A DNA stretch of 64,000 nucleotides from Stappia sediminis (lineage in GTDB: Bacteria > Pseudomonadota > Alphaproteobacteria > Rhizobiales > Stappiaceae), in the NCBI RefSeq assembly GCF_009826895.1, contig NZ_WUMV01000002.1, forward strand, positions 372,001-436,000. The letters are read 5' to 3'. Numbering within the stretch: the stretch's first letter is position 1; each line of letters begins with the position of its first letter. Positions 27,230-36,117 of the stretch are shown here, piece by piece. Position numbers and translations under genes: made by a program. The notes beneath the pieces are model-generated. The model had not been told where the DNA came from and did no database searches. It saw only the letters and a list, made by a program, of their open reading frames with translations.

Positions 27230-28219
27230 ATGTATACGCAAGCGCTCAACAACCTCGAAGCCGTCTCGGACATCGAAGATGCCGAGCGCGGTGCCGCGTT
27301 CCAGGCGCGCATCGACAACGAGGAGAAGATCGAGCCGAACGACTGGATGCCGGAAGGCTATCGCAAGACGCTGGTGCGCCAGATTTCGCAGCATGCGCAT
27401 TCCGAGATCGTCGGCATGCTGCCGGAAGGCAACTGGATCACCCGCGCCCCGACGCTGAAGCGCAAGGCCGCGCTTCTCGCAAAGGTGCAGGACGAAGGCG
27501 GCCACGGGCTCTATCTCTATTCGGCGGCGGAAACGCTGGGAGCGTCACGCGAGGAACTGAACGAGCAGCTTCTCTCCGGCAAGGCGAAATACTCCTCCAT
27601 ATTCAACTATCCGACGCTTACGTGGGCCGATATCGGCGCGATCGGCTGGCTGGTGGATGGTGCGGCGATCATGAACCAGATCCCGCTGTGCCGCTGCTCC
27701 TTCGGGCCGTATTCGCGTGCGATGATCCGCATTTGCAAGGAGGAAAGCTTCCATCAGCGCCAGGGTTATGAGCTGCTTCTGACGATGTGTCGCTCGTCGG
27801 AAGAGCAGAAGGAAATGGTGCAGGACGCGCTGAACCGGTGGTGGTGGCCGTCGCTGATGATGTTTGGGCCGTCGGACAAGGATTCCCAACATTCCGCACA
27901 GTCCATGGCCTGGAAGATCAAGCGCTTCACTAATGACGAGCTGCGCCAGAAATTCGTCGATGCGACGGTCCCGCAGGCGCACTACCTGGGCCTGACGATC
28001 CCTGACGCGGACCTCAAGCTTAACGAGGAAACGGGGCACTGGGAATACGGCGAGATCGACTGGTCCGAGTTCGCGCGCGTTCTCAAGGGCGACGGCCCCT
28101 GCAACAAGCAGCGCATGAAGGCGCGCCAGAAGGCGCATGAGGATGGCGCCTGGGTGCGCGAGGCAGCGCTCGCCTATTCGGAAAAGAAGAAATCCCGCAG
28201 GGGCCAACAGGCCGCCTGA
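27230..28219 (+). CDS. paaA: Phenylacetyl-CoA epoxidase subunit PaaA
   Basis: A 329-residue catalytic alpha subunit of the multicomponent 1,2-phenylacetyl-CoA epoxidase. The core [20 protein letters not shown] and [17 protein letters not shown] is nearly identical to known PaaA. The diiron ligands sit in a ferritin-like four-helix fold ([10 protein letters not shown] and [11 protein letters not shown] segments). The ATG at 27230 follows a GGAGGAGG ribosome site; an in-frame GTG at 27176 has none. It opens the paaABCDE operon. Confidence 0.96.
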   Translation: MYTQALNNLEAVSDIEDAERGAAFQARIDNEEKIEPNDWMPEGYRKTLVRQISQHAHSEIVGMLPEGNWITRAPTLKRKAALLAKVQDEGGHGLYLYSAAETLGASREELNEQLLSGKAKYSSIFNYPTLTWADIGAIGWLVDGAAIMNQIPLCRCSFGPYSRAMIRICKEESFHQRQGYELLLTMCRSSEEQKEMVQDALNRWWWPSLMMFGPSDKDSQHSAQSMAWKIKRFTNDELRQKFVDATVPQAHYLGLTIPDADLKLNEETGHWEYGEIDWSEFARVLKGDGPCNKQRMKARQKAHEDGAWVREAALAYSEKKKSRRGQQAA

Positions 28220-28242
28220 GAAATCCGTCGAGGATCAAATCA

Positions 28243-28530
28243 ATGTCTGAGAAAACCACTCCGCTTTGGGAAGTCTTCATTCGCTCTCGCAACGGCATGG
28301 CGCATCGCCACGTCGGGTCGGTGCATGCGGCGGACGCCGAAATGGCGCTTCAGGCGGCCCGCGACGTCTACACCCGCCGCGGCGAGGGACTTTCCATCTG
28401 GGTCGTGCCGTCGGCCGAGATCGTGGCATCCGATCCGGGCTCGAAGGACATGATGTTCGAGCCGACGGGCACGAAAATCTACCGTCACCCAACGTTCTAC
28501 GACATTCCCGAAGAAGTGGGGAACATGTGA
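28243..28530 (+). CDS. paaB: Phenylacetyl-CoA epoxidase subunit PaaB
   Basis: A 95-residue small subunit with the typical PLWEVFIRSRNGMAHRHVGS start and the TRRGEGLSIWVVPSAEI segment. PaaB bridges PaaAC subcomplexes and is required for activity. It follows paaA by 23 bases and precedes paaC by about 30 bases. Confidence 0.95.
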   Translation: MSEKTTPLWEVFIRSRNGMAHRHVGSVHAADAEMALQAARDVYTRRGEGLSIWVVPSAEIVASDPGSKDMMFEPTGTKIYRHPTFYDIPEEVGNM

Positions 28531-28562
28531 GCGCTCTGTGCTTGCATGAGGAGGACGAGGCG

Positions 28563-29315
28563 ATGAAAGACCTGCTTTTCGCATATATCCTTCGACTTGC
28601 CGACGATGCGGCGATCCTGGGCCAGCGGCTTGGCGAGTGGTGCGGCCATGCGCCAACACTGGAAGAGGACATCGGCCTGGCCAATGTCGCGCTGGACCAT
28701 ATCGGCCAGGCGCGCGCGCTCTATTCATACGCTGGCGAAGTGGAGGGCAAGGGCCGCGACGAGGACCAGCTTTGCTTCCTGCGCAAGGAGCGGGAATTCT
28801 CCAACTGCCTGCTGGTCGAGCAGCCGAACGGCGATTTCGCGGAGACGATTGCGCGCCAGTTCTTCTTTTCAGCATTCATGCTTCCTTTCTGGGAGAAGAT
28901 GAAGGCGTCAAAGGACGAAACGCTGGCCGCGATTGCCGCCAAGGCGGAGAAGGAGGCGGCCTATCACCTGCGCCATTCAGCCGAATGGGTGATCCGACTC
29001 GGCGACGGGACGGAAGAAAGCCGCGAACGCATGCAGGATGCAATCGAGCTTCTGTGGCCGTTCACGGGCGAACTCTTCGAGGCCGATGACACGGTAAAAG
29101 TTTTGGTTGCCGAAGGTGTTGCGGTCGATCCGGCGTCGATCCGCGACGAGTGGCGCGAAACCGTCGGGAAGGTGTTTGGTCAGGCAACGCTTGAGATGCC
29201 CGAGGAAGGCTGGGCGCAGACGGGCGGGCGTTCCGGCATGCATACCGAGCATTTCGGCCATCTCCTTACCGAAATGCAGTACATGCAGCGGGCCTATCCC
29301 GGCCTCAAATGGTGA
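28563..29315 (+). CDS. paaC: Phenylacetyl-CoA epoxidase structural subunit PaaC
   Basis: A 250-residue ferritin-like protein without a working metal site, which scaffolds PaaA. Typical segments are LRLADDAAILGQRLGEWCGH, LANVALDHIGQARALYSYAG and AAYHLRHSAEWVIRLGDGTE. The ATG at 28563 follows GAGGACGAGG, and the resulting length matches E. coli PaaC. The frame is open further upstream through paaB, but that part is noncoding in this frame. The stop lies inside the paaD start region (ATGGTGA). Confidence 0.94.
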   Translation: MKDLLFAYILRLADDAAILGQRLGEWCGHAPTLEEDIGLANVALDHIGQARALYSYAGEVEGKGRDEDQLCFLRKEREFSNCLLVEQPNGDFAETIARQFFFSAFMLPFWEKMKASKDETLAAIAAKAEKEAAYHLRHSAEWVIRLGDGTEESRERMQDAIELLWPFTGELFEADDTVKVLVAEGVAVDPASIRDEWRETVGKVFGQATLEMPEEGWAQTGGRSGMHTEHFGHLLTEMQYMQRAYPGLKW

Positions 29316-29836
29316 TCGCCATGGCGAGCCTTGCCGAAAATCAGGGGAAAACGCAGTCGCTTCGCGATAAGGCCTGGGCCGTCGCGGCGAAGGTCGTCGA
29401 CCCGGAAATCCCGGTGCTCACGCTGGAAGACCTCGGCGTACTGCGCGACGTGCGCGTGGCAGACGACGGTGCGATCGAAGTCGATATCACGCCGACCTAT
29501 GTCGGCTGCCCTGCCATGGGCATCTTCACCATGGATCTTGAGACGGAACTTGCCAAGGCGGGCTTCGACAATGTGCGGGTGAAGACGGTGCTTTCTCCCG
29601 CCTGGACGACCGACTGGATTTCGGCGAAAGCGCGCGAAAAGCTGCGCGAATACGGGATTGCGCCACCAGAGGGAAAGGCGTCCCGCCGCGCGCTCTTCGG
29701 CGATGAAACCGTGACCTGCCCGCGCTGCGGGTCTGAAAACACGGAAAAGATCTCGGAGTTCGGCTCCACCGCCTGCAAGGCGCTTTGGAAGTGCCGCGAT
29801 TGCGCGGAGCCATTCGACTACTTCAAATGCATCTGA
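29309..29836 (+). CDS. paaD: PaaD, Fe-S/zinc maturation protein of the epoxidase
   Basis: A 175-residue protein. The N-terminal DUF59/MIP18-like domain (VVDPEIPVLTLEDLGVLRDV and TPTYVGCPAMG) precedes a C-terminal metal-binding tail with four paired cysteines, CPRCGSENTEKI ... CRDCAEPFDYFKC. PaaD is needed for epoxidase activity, probably for cluster or iron assembly. It overlaps the paaC end by seven bases; a second ATG at 29321 is possible. Confidence 0.93.
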   Translation: MVIAMASLAENQGKTQSLRDKAWAVAAKVVDPEIPVLTLEDLGVLRDVRVADDGAIEVDITPTYVGCPAMGIFTMDLETELAKAGFDNVRVKTVLSPAWTTDWISAKAREKLREYGIAPPEGKASRRALFGDETVTCPRCGSENTEKISEFGSTACKALWKCRDCAEPFDYFKCI

Positions 29837-29870
29837 CGGCCGTGTGCCGGATTTCGGGAGGACGAAAGGC

Positions 29871-30950
29871 ATGTCGCCGCGCTTTCACACGCTCAAGATC
29901 AAGGACGTCAACCGCGAGACCGCCGATGCGGTGTCCATCTCCTTCGACGTGCCGGAAGAGCTGAAAGACGATTACAGCTTTTCCGCTGGCCAGTATCTGA
30001 CGCTGAAGACGCTGATCGACGGGGAGGAGGTGCGTCGCTCATATTCTATCTGCGCCGGCGAGCAGGACGGCGAGTTGCGCGTCGCTATCAAGAAAATCGA
30101 CGGCGGGCAGTTCTCGACTTTCGCGAACGAAAACCTTGCCACCGGGTCGGAAATCGACGTGATGAGCCCTTCCGGGCGGTTCCTGCTTCCAGAAACGGAC
30201 GGCGGACCTCGCACGCTGGTGGCGGTTGCCGCCGGTTCCGGCATCACGCCGATCCTGGCGATGATCCGCACGGTGCTGGCGCGCGAACCGGAAACGCATT
30301 TCTTTCTTTTCTATGGAAACCGCTCTTCGCAATCGATCATCTTCAAGAGCCAACTTGAGGACCTGAAGGACCTTTTCCCCACACAGCTATCCGTCTTTCA
30401 CGTGCTTTCGCGCGAGGAACAGGATCTGCCGCTGCTTTCCGGGCGCCTCGACAGGGAAAAGCTGGAAACATTGCTGCGCCATATGGTGCCGGCAGAGGGC
30501 GTCGATCATTTCTTCCTCTGCGGACCGGGAGAGTTGATTGAAACGGCGAAGGGTGCGCTCAAGACGCTGGGCGTCGACGAGGGGAGAATACACCAGGAAT
30601 TCTTCACCCCCGCCGACGGCTCCGCCCCGCATGCGCCCAAACCCGCTCATGCGGGAGCTGCCGTCGACCACAAGGCCATGGCCGAACTCGTAATGGACGG
30701 TGCGCGGGTTACGGTGCCGATTTCCGCCGGCGAGACGATCATCGACGCGGCGGTGCGCGCAGGCGTCGAAGCGCCATATTCCTGCAAGGGCGGCATGTGC
30801 TGCACCTGCCGCGCCAAGGTGGTCGAAGGCGAGGTGGACATGGCCGTCAACTACTCGCTGGAGCCCTGGGAGGTGGAAGCCGGTTTCGTTCTGACCTGCC
30901 AGTCCCGCCCGATCAGCGAGCGCGTGGTGCTGGATTACGACGAAATCTGA
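29871..30950 (+). CDS. paaE: Phenylacetyl-CoA epoxidase reductase PaaE
   Basis: A 359-residue flavin and iron-sulfur reductase that passes NADPH electrons to the PaaABC diiron centre. The FAD-binding segment RRSYSICAGE is near residue 60, the NAD(P) segment AVAAGSGITPILAMI near residue 120, and a plant-type ferredoxin domain forms the C-terminus with C-x4-C-x2-C in CKGGMCCTC and a last cysteine in LTCQSRP. The ATG follows GGGAGGACG. It ends the paaABCDE run. Confidence 0.95.
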   Translation: MSPRFHTLKIKDVNRETADAVSISFDVPEELKDDYSFSAGQYLTLKTLIDGEEVRRSYSICAGEQDGELRVAIKKIDGGQFSTFANENLATGSEIDVMSPSGRFLLPETDGGPRTLVAVAAGSGITPILAMIRTVLAREPETHFFLFYGNRSSQSIIFKSQLEDLKDLFPTQLSVFHVLSREEQDLPLLSGRLDREKLETLLRHMVPAEGVDHFFLCGPGELIETAKGALKTLGVDEGRIHQEFFTPADGSAPHAPKPAHAGAAVDHKAMAELVMDGARVTVPISAGETIIDAAVRAGVEAPYSCKGGMCCTCRAKVVEGEVDMAVNYSLEPWEVEAGFVLTCQSRPISERVVLDYDEI

Positions 30951-31039
30951 AGCCGCCGGCCTTCCGAATAATCCTTACGTAGCGCGAGGATCGCGCTGCT
31001 ATACTGCGCCATGCGAGCGATCACCCCCGGGGGGATGCC

Positions 31040-32098
31040 ATGGCGGAACAAGCGACCATCCTCATTCCCGATATCAGCGGTTTCACCAACTTCACGAACG
31101 CGACCGAGATCGATCACGGCGCGCATATCATTGTGGAACTCCTGAAGCTCATTATCGAAGCCAATGACACGGGATTCACATTGGCGGAAATCGAGGGTGA
31201 CGCGGTGCTGTTCTACCGCAAGGGCGAGCCGCTTCCCCGCAAACGGCTTGTCGGGCAATGCCTGAAGATGTTTTCGAAATTTCACGAACAGCTCATGGTC
31301 ATAGAGCGGGATACGGTCTGCCGGTGCGGCGCATGCCAGACCGTGACGGATCTGACCTTGAAGTTCGTCACGCATTTCGGAAGCATCAAGGAGATAAGGC
31401 TCGCGGATTTCGTCAATGCGATCGGACCGGGCATGATCGTCGCGCACAGGCTGATGAAGAACGCCATCGATTCACATGAATATATTCTGATGACCGGGCC
31501 TTGTTGCGAGGCGGTTGGCCCTTCCGTACCGGATGTCGATCTCGAATGGCGAAAATCCAGCCAGGCCTACGACGTCATTGGAGATGTCGACTTCGAATTC
31601 GCGACGCTCACGCGCTACAGGGCAAAGGTTCCCCGGCCTCCCGCGCGGCCCAGGTTCGTCATCAACCGGGGCGAAGATAATCTGGAGATCGAAATACGCG
31701 CGCCAATGAAGACCGTTTATCAAACCCTGGTCAATGTCGACATGCGAACGGAATGGATGACCGGCGGCGCTCCGGTGAATCGCGACATGACGTCGGAGCG
31801 TATCGGAATGCAGCACAATTGCATCTTCGAGGGGATGAAGCTGATCAATAGGGCTGCCGCGGCGGACTACGGCGAGGAGCATTCCCTCTATTGCGAATAT
31901 GTGGAGATGCCCGACCTCGACCTCAAGGTAGCTGTCTATTACGAGATGGACCGGCTGGAGGATGGCAATACGCGGCTGAATTTCAATGTGAACTGGATGG
32001 GAGCCAGCCTCCCGGCGGAAAACAAAATGGGGATGATCGGCGCCATGAAGCCGCATCTCGAGGCCTTGAAAGAGGTTTGCGAAAACGCGTCGGGCTGA
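31040..32098 (+). CDS. DUF2652 protein: cyclase-like domain plus SRPBCC-type domain
   Basis: A 352-residue protein. Residues 1-150 resemble a class III nucleotide cyclase fold: the first metal-site segment ILIPDISGFTNF and the second AEIEGDAVLFY are present, but the segment aligned to the catalytic NxAAR reads GMIVAHRLM, so the transition-state Asn appears lost. The second half (from about residue 215, LEIEIRAPMKTVYQTLVNVD) resembles a START/SRPBCC ligand-binding fold. It stands alone between paaE and a transporter. A binding or signalling role is more likely than catalysis. Confidence 0.75.
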   Translation: MAEQATILIPDISGFTNFTNATEIDHGAHIIVELLKLIIEANDTGFTLAEIEGDAVLFYRKGEPLPRKRLVGQCLKMFSKFHEQLMVIERDTVCRCGACQTVTDLTLKFVTHFGSIKEIRLADFVNAIGPGMIVAHRLMKNAIDSHEYILMTGPCCEAVGPSVPDVDLEWRKSSQAYDVIGDVDFEFATLTRYRAKVPRPPARPRFVINRGEDNLEIEIRAPMKTVYQTLVNVDMRTEWMTGGAPVNRDMTSERIGMQHNCIFEGMKLINRAAAADYGEEHSLYCEYVEMPDLDLKVAVYYEMDRLEDGNTRLNFNVNWMGASLPAENKMGMIGAMKPHLEALKEVCENASG

Positions 32099-32274
32099 GA
32101 TAAGTATTCCCGGATTCCGACGACCTGCGATGCGGCGGTAGCGCCAAAGCGAAGATCGGCGAAGGCAGTCTGTCGCAGTGGTTTATTCACTGATATTTTG
32201 TATGATTATTGGAAGGTTTTGCTTATCGTGCGAGCGAAAGCTGGCCATCCTGCCCGCGCGAAGGAGATACGCTC

Positions 32275-33222
32275 ATACCTGTCAATCTGGCGTCACCGCT
32301 GAAAACGCCTTCCGTCGCCCCGCGTTCGGAGAGCGGGCTTGGGCTCGTGCTGATGGCGGGCGGAATGTTCCTTTTTTCCGCCGTCGACACGCAAGCCAAG
32401 TTCCTGACCGAGACGCTCCATCCCCTGCAAATCGTCTGGGTGCGGCAGCTTGGCCTTCTGCTGGGCGTCATCGTGCTTCTGGCGGTGCGTGGCCTGCCCG
32501 TTCTCAAGACGAAAAACCCCGTCCTTCAGATCTCGCGCGGCGTGCTGGCGGCAAGCTCGGCGACGCTCTTCATCGTCGCCGTGCGCTATGTGCCGCTGGC
32601 GGATGCCGTAGCGGTCAGTTTCGTAGCGCCTTTCATCGTCACCCTTTTCGGCGCGCTTATCCTGCGAGAACCGGTCGGAATTCGGCGCTGGAGCGCGGTA
32701 ACGATCGGCTTCATCGGCACTTTGATCGTGATCCGGCCAGGCATGGGAGTGATCCACCCTGCCGTATTGCTGGTGATCGTGGCAGCCACGCTTTTCGCTT
32801 TCCGCCAAATCCTTTCCAGGGTGTTGAGCGGCGCGGACAGGACGTCCACGACCGTCGCCTATACCGCGATTGCCGGCAGCACCGTCCTGACCGTGCCTTT
32901 GCCTTTTGTCTGGACATGGCCGCAGACGAACCTGGAAATCGCGCTTTTATGCGGGATCGCGGTTCTTGCAGCGCTTGCCGAATTCCTCGTCATCAAGGCC
33001 CTTGAAGTCGCGCAGGCCGTCGTTGTCGCGCCGGTGCAATACACCCTTTTGCTGTGGAGCACGATGTACGGTTATCTGGTCTTCCACCACTTGCCGGACT
33101 TCTGGACATGGGTCGGCGCGCTCGTGATCGTGGCGACCGGTCTCTATACGCTGCACCGCGAGCGTGTAACCGCCCGAGCCGTACGCAAAGCCATAGCTGC
33201 CCAGGACGGGAAGAACGAATAA
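32275..33222 (+). CDS. EamA-family (DMT) inner-membrane transporter
   Basis: A roughly 315-residue permease with ten hydrophobic segments in two EamA repeats (GGMFLFSAVDTQAKFLTETL; the second begins near PAVLLVIVAATLFAFRQILS). Substrates of this family range from amino acids to metabolites and are not predictable. The start is uncertain. The frame opens with a TTG at 32209 that sits on the promoter -10. The only good ribosome site, AAGGAG at 32261-32266, is placed for an ATA codon at 32275. The next in-frame candidate is a GTG just before MAGGMFLF. Confidence 0.8.
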   Translation: MPVNLASPLKTPSVAPRSESGLGLVLMAGGMFLFSAVDTQAKFLTETLHPLQIVWVRQLGLLLGVIVLLAVRGLPVLKTKNPVLQISRGVLAASSATLFIVAVRYVPLADAVAVSFVAPFIVTLFGALILREPVGIRRWSAVTIGFIGTLIVIRPGMGVIHPAVLLVIVAATLFAFRQILSRVLSGADRTSTTVAYTAIAGSTVLTVPLPFVWTWPQTNLEIALLCGIAVLAALAEFLVIKALEVAQAVVVAPVQYTLLLWSTMYGYLVFHHLPDFWTWVGALVIVATGLYTLHRERVTARAVRKAIAAQDGKNE

Positions 33223-33235
33223 CGCGGAGGAAACG

Positions 33236-33625
33236 ATGACGATCGAACGCTTCATGGTCGAAGGTGAGCTGCCGCCTGTCAGCCACTATTGCCATTCGGT
33301 CCGTGCCGGAAATCTGGTGTGGGTATCGGGTGTCGTGGGCATGCGCGCGGACGGGACGATCCCTGAGGATACCGTCGCGCAATTCGACATTGCGATGGAT
33401 GCGCTAGACACTTGCCTTCGTGCGGCGGGCGGTCGGCCCGAGGATATCGTCAAGGTACAGGTCTTCATGACCGACATATCGGAGCGTGCCGCGATCAACC
33501 CGCGCCGGCAGGCCTATTTCGGCGAACACCGCCCGGCCTCTACGCTTGTAGAGGTTTCGGCACTGGTCGATCCGCGCATGAAGGTCGAGATCGAATGCCA
33601 GGCCGTGCTGCCGGAAGGGCGCTGA
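33236..33625 (+). CDS. RidA/YjgF-family protein
   Basis: A 129-residue RidA-like protein. Family features include SHYCHSVRAGNLVWVSGVVG, the middle EDIVKVQVFMTDI, and the C-terminal PASTLVEVSALVDPRMKVEIEC. The canonical imine-hydrolysing Arg would fall in the last segment, where RMKVEIE is read. Classical RidA hydrolyses reactive enamines and imines; paralogues are often pathway-specific. It follows the EamA gene by 13 bases with a GGAGG ribosome site, so the two are probably co-transcribed. Confidence 0.88.
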   Translation: MTIERFMVEGELPPVSHYCHSVRAGNLVWVSGVVGMRADGTIPEDTVAQFDIAMDALDTCLRAAGGRPEDIVKVQVFMTDISERAAINPRRQAYFGEHRPASTLVEVSALVDPRMKVEIECQAVLPEGR

Positions 33626-33665
33626 GGGAAGGGTCGCATTCGCTTTAGTTGCGAAAAGAAAACGA

Positions 33666-35534
33666 TCACTTGAACCCGGCTGCTCGTAGCCCGGCCAGAA
33701 GCTTTTTGGAGTTTTCCTCATTGCCGATGTTATTTGCGAAGATTGCAGCATCGAAGAAGGGGTAAAGGCGCAGTGCCTTTTCAACCTCGCGCTGGGCGGC
33801 CTCCATCCGGCCGAGGCGGGCGTTCGCGGCGGCAAGGACGGCATGGGGAGCTGGATCCTCGTCAAAGCCGCGTGCGCCGCCGCCCAGGAGGTTGGCGGCG
33901 TCTTCGAAGCGTTCGACGAGATAATATCCGACCGCCAGATTGGTCAGGTTCCAGCTTGTCGCATCCGGATCGATGCGCATCGACAGCTCAAGATTGCGGA
34001 TACCTTCCTCGAAGTCTCCTGAAAAGACCATCACGCTGCCGCAGGTCGCTCTTGCTTGAGCGTCATTCGGGTTTATCTCAAGCGCGCGCAAGCACTGCGC
34101 GCGCGAGGGGGTGAGCCTGTCCTGAAGGAACAAAACTTCTGAACGTGCGGTCATTGCCAATATGTTTCGCGGGTCCAGTTCCAACGCGCGGTCCGCATTC
34201 TTGATCGCTTCCTCAAGAGCGTTTGCCGGCCACTCGCTCCACCCCCACCACACGTCGGCGACCTGCGTCCATGCCAGACTTGCGTGAGCATCGGCATAGT
34301 TCGGGTCTTTTTCTATTGCGGCGCGAAAGAGTTTCCGGGCTTCGAAATTCGCCTTGCGCTCCACCCGGCGAATGAGGGACCTGCCGCGCAGGACGAGATC
34401 GTAGGCGTCGAGCGCCTCCGTCGGTGTTTCGAATGCGCGTTGCTGCTCTATCCGGCCAACGCCGACCGCCAAAGAACCGGCAATGGCGTTCGTGATCCTG
34501 TCCTGGACTTCGAACAGATCTTCAATCGGCGTTTCATACCGCCTTGACCACATCAAAATGCCATCGCGCGCGTCGGTAAGCTGAACATTCAGGCGAAGCT
34601 TTTCCTGGCTGCGATGGATCGATCCGCCGACCACATAACGCGCTTTCAAATCGCTCCTGAGCGCTTCGATATCCACGGGCCGGTTGCCGAAGGGGGCGAC
34701 CGCATTCCACGACAAGACAAGCAATTCGGAAAACCTGCCGAGATGGCTTATGACGTCCTCCGTAACGCCATTCGCGAAATATGAATCTTGTTCGTTTGTC
34801 TGATCCTTGAATGGGAGAATGGCGACGACCGGCCGATTTTCCGCACGTTCCGACGATTGGCCACGTAGCGGAGAGCCTGCCTGATAGCTATCCATAAGCG
34901 CCGCGACCGCGAGGCCCAAGGCGAGAATGGCGCCGAGAGTGGCCCCCAGTGCCAGGTGCGGCAGATACTTGCGCCGGCGATAGGCTTTGGTCCGCAGCTC
35001 GAACGGCGGACTTGCCACATATATCTGGATCGGGTCGGGAATATTCTTCACGCTGTGCGATCCGCCATCGGCAAATGCGATGGGCAGGCGTCTGCCAAGT
35101 TGGTCGCGCACGGCGGAGGTTATCGCAATGCCGCCCGGCGGAGCGAGCGCTTGAACCCTCGCGGCGACATTGATGCCGTCGCCGAATATGTCATCGCCAT
35201 CGGCGATAACGTCTCCGAGATTTATACCGATCCGGAAAGCGAGCGGCGATTGGAAGCTGGTCGACGCGCCGAATTCCACCATGGCATTTTGAAACTCGGT
35301 AGCCGCGGCGACCGCTTCCACGACACTGGGGAATTCCGCCAGGAACGCGTCACCTGCGGTTCCCACAAGGCGCCCGCCGTGGGATGCTACTGTCTCCCGC
35401 GCGCGGTCCATCGACCGGGCGACTGCCGATTGAGTGGCGCTCTCGTCGGAGTTCATCAGCGCGCTGTAACCCGCGACGTCAGCGTGAAGGATCGCCGCAA
35501 GCCTGCGCGTGGTCGGGCGCGAAGGATCGTTCAC
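33666..35534 (-). CDS. Class III adenylate/guanylate cyclase with TPR tail
   Basis: A 622-residue signalling protein. The N-terminal catalytic domain (residues 8-170) has metal-site Asp residues in ILHADVAGYSALM and GTAGDAFLAEF, and the catalytic NxAAR in GDGINVAARVQAL. A single membrane span (about 193-214, LGATLGAILALGLAVAAL) follows. A periplasmic part starts with a TolB/FlgO-like segment (VVAILPFKDQTNEQDSYFAN) and ends in TPR repeats. This architecture is frequent among rhizobial cyclases. It is divergent from the YHS gene. Confidence 0.9.
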   Translation of the reverse strand: MNDPSRPTTRRLAAILHADVAGYSALMNSDESATQSAVARSMDRARETVASHGGRLVGTAGDAFLAEFPSVVEAVAAATEFQNAMVEFGASTSFQSPLAFRIGINLGDVIADGDDIFGDGINVAARVQALAPPGGIAITSAVRDQLGRRLPIAFADGGSHSVKNIPDPIQIYVASPPFELRTKAYRRRKYLPHLALGATLGAILALGLAVAALMDSYQAGSPLRGQSSERAENRPVVAILPFKDQTNEQDSYFANGVTEDVISHLGRFSELLVLSWNAVAPFGNRPVDIEALRSDLKARYVVGGSIHRSQEKLRLNVQLTDARDGILMWSRRYETPIEDLFEVQDRITNAIAGSLAVGVGRIEQQRAFETPTEALDAYDLVLRGRSLIRRVERKANFEARKLFRAAIEKDPNYADAHASLAWTQVADVWWGWSEWPANALEEAIKNADRALELDPRNILAMTARSEVLFLQDRLTPSRAQCLRALEINPNDAQARATCGSVMVFSGDFEEGIRNLELSMRIDPDATSWNLTNLAVGYYLVERFEDAANLLGGGARGFDEDPAPHAVLAAANARLGRMEAAQREVEKALRLYPFFDAAIFANNIGNEENSKKLLAGLRAAGFK

Positions 35535-35578
35535 GATATCGAGACGGCCATGGCGGCCGCTCCTTTGTCGTCAAGATT

Positions 35579-35595
35579 TATGTTAGAATAACATA
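35579..35595. promoter_or_regulatory. Palindrome between the cyclase and YHS genes
   Basis: A perfect inverted repeat, TATGTTA and TAACATA with spacer GAA, lies in the 96-base divergent promoter region, 44 bases from the cyclase start and 35 from the YHS gene start. It looks like a regulator site serving one or both genes. Confidence 0.45.
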
Positions 35596-35630
35596 GACAA
35601 AGCCGCACAAGTTTCCGTTAGGGAAAGCGA

Positions 35631-36092
35631 ATGACACGGCTTGCGACTTTCTCCAGTCTGACGATGGCCCTGATGGTTTTCATTGCCGCGGCAAGCTTTG
35701 CCTTCGCGGGTGAAGCGATCAACGGACGGCAGGGAGGGCTTGCCGTAAAGGGATATGACGTCGTCGCCTATTTCACCGAAGGACGCCCCATGCGCGGCAG
35801 GGACGATCTGGAGCATACGTGGCAGGGCATACGTTGGCGTTTCGCGACGCGCGAGCACTTGGCTACATTTACAGAGGATCCGGCACGCTACGCGCCACGC
35901 TATGGCGGCTATTGCGCGGGTGGCGTTGCGATCGGCAACCTCGCGCCGATCGATCCGGAAGCTTTCGTGATCATCGAAGACAGGCTTTATCTCAACTACG
36001 ACAAGCCTACACGCGATAAGTTCGCCGAGAACGCGGAAGAAAGCGTTGCCAAGGCCAACGCCAATTGGGAGCGTATCGGGCAAACGGAATAG
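35631..36092 (+). CDS. Exported YHS-domain protein
   Basis: A 153-residue protein with an N-terminal signal peptide (ALMVFIAAASFAFAG, residues 9-24) and a YHS domain (GLAVKGYDVVAYFTEGRP, WRFATREHLATFTEDPARYAPRYGGYCAGGVA). YHS domains are linked to metal binding in heavy-metal transport and copper proteins. The role of these short periplasmic forms is unknown. It is monocistronic, ending 25 bases from the convergent tetR gene. Confidence 0.85.
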   Translation: MTRLATFSSLTMALMVFIAAASFAFAGEAINGRQGGLAVKGYDVVAYFTEGRPMRGRDDLEHTWQGIRWRFATREHLATFTEDPARYAPRYGGYCAGGVAIGNLAPIDPEAFVIIEDRLYLNYDKPTRDKFAENAEESVAKANANWERIGQTE

Positions 36093-36117
36093 GAAGTCGA
36101 GTTGTTCAGGACTTTCA

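Noticed and set aside
28266-28562. N-terminal extension of paaC through paaB
   Set aside because: The frame is open but is the +2 shadow of paaB; the extension is Arg-rich, and the ATG at 28563 has a good ribosome site and gives the normal PaaC length.
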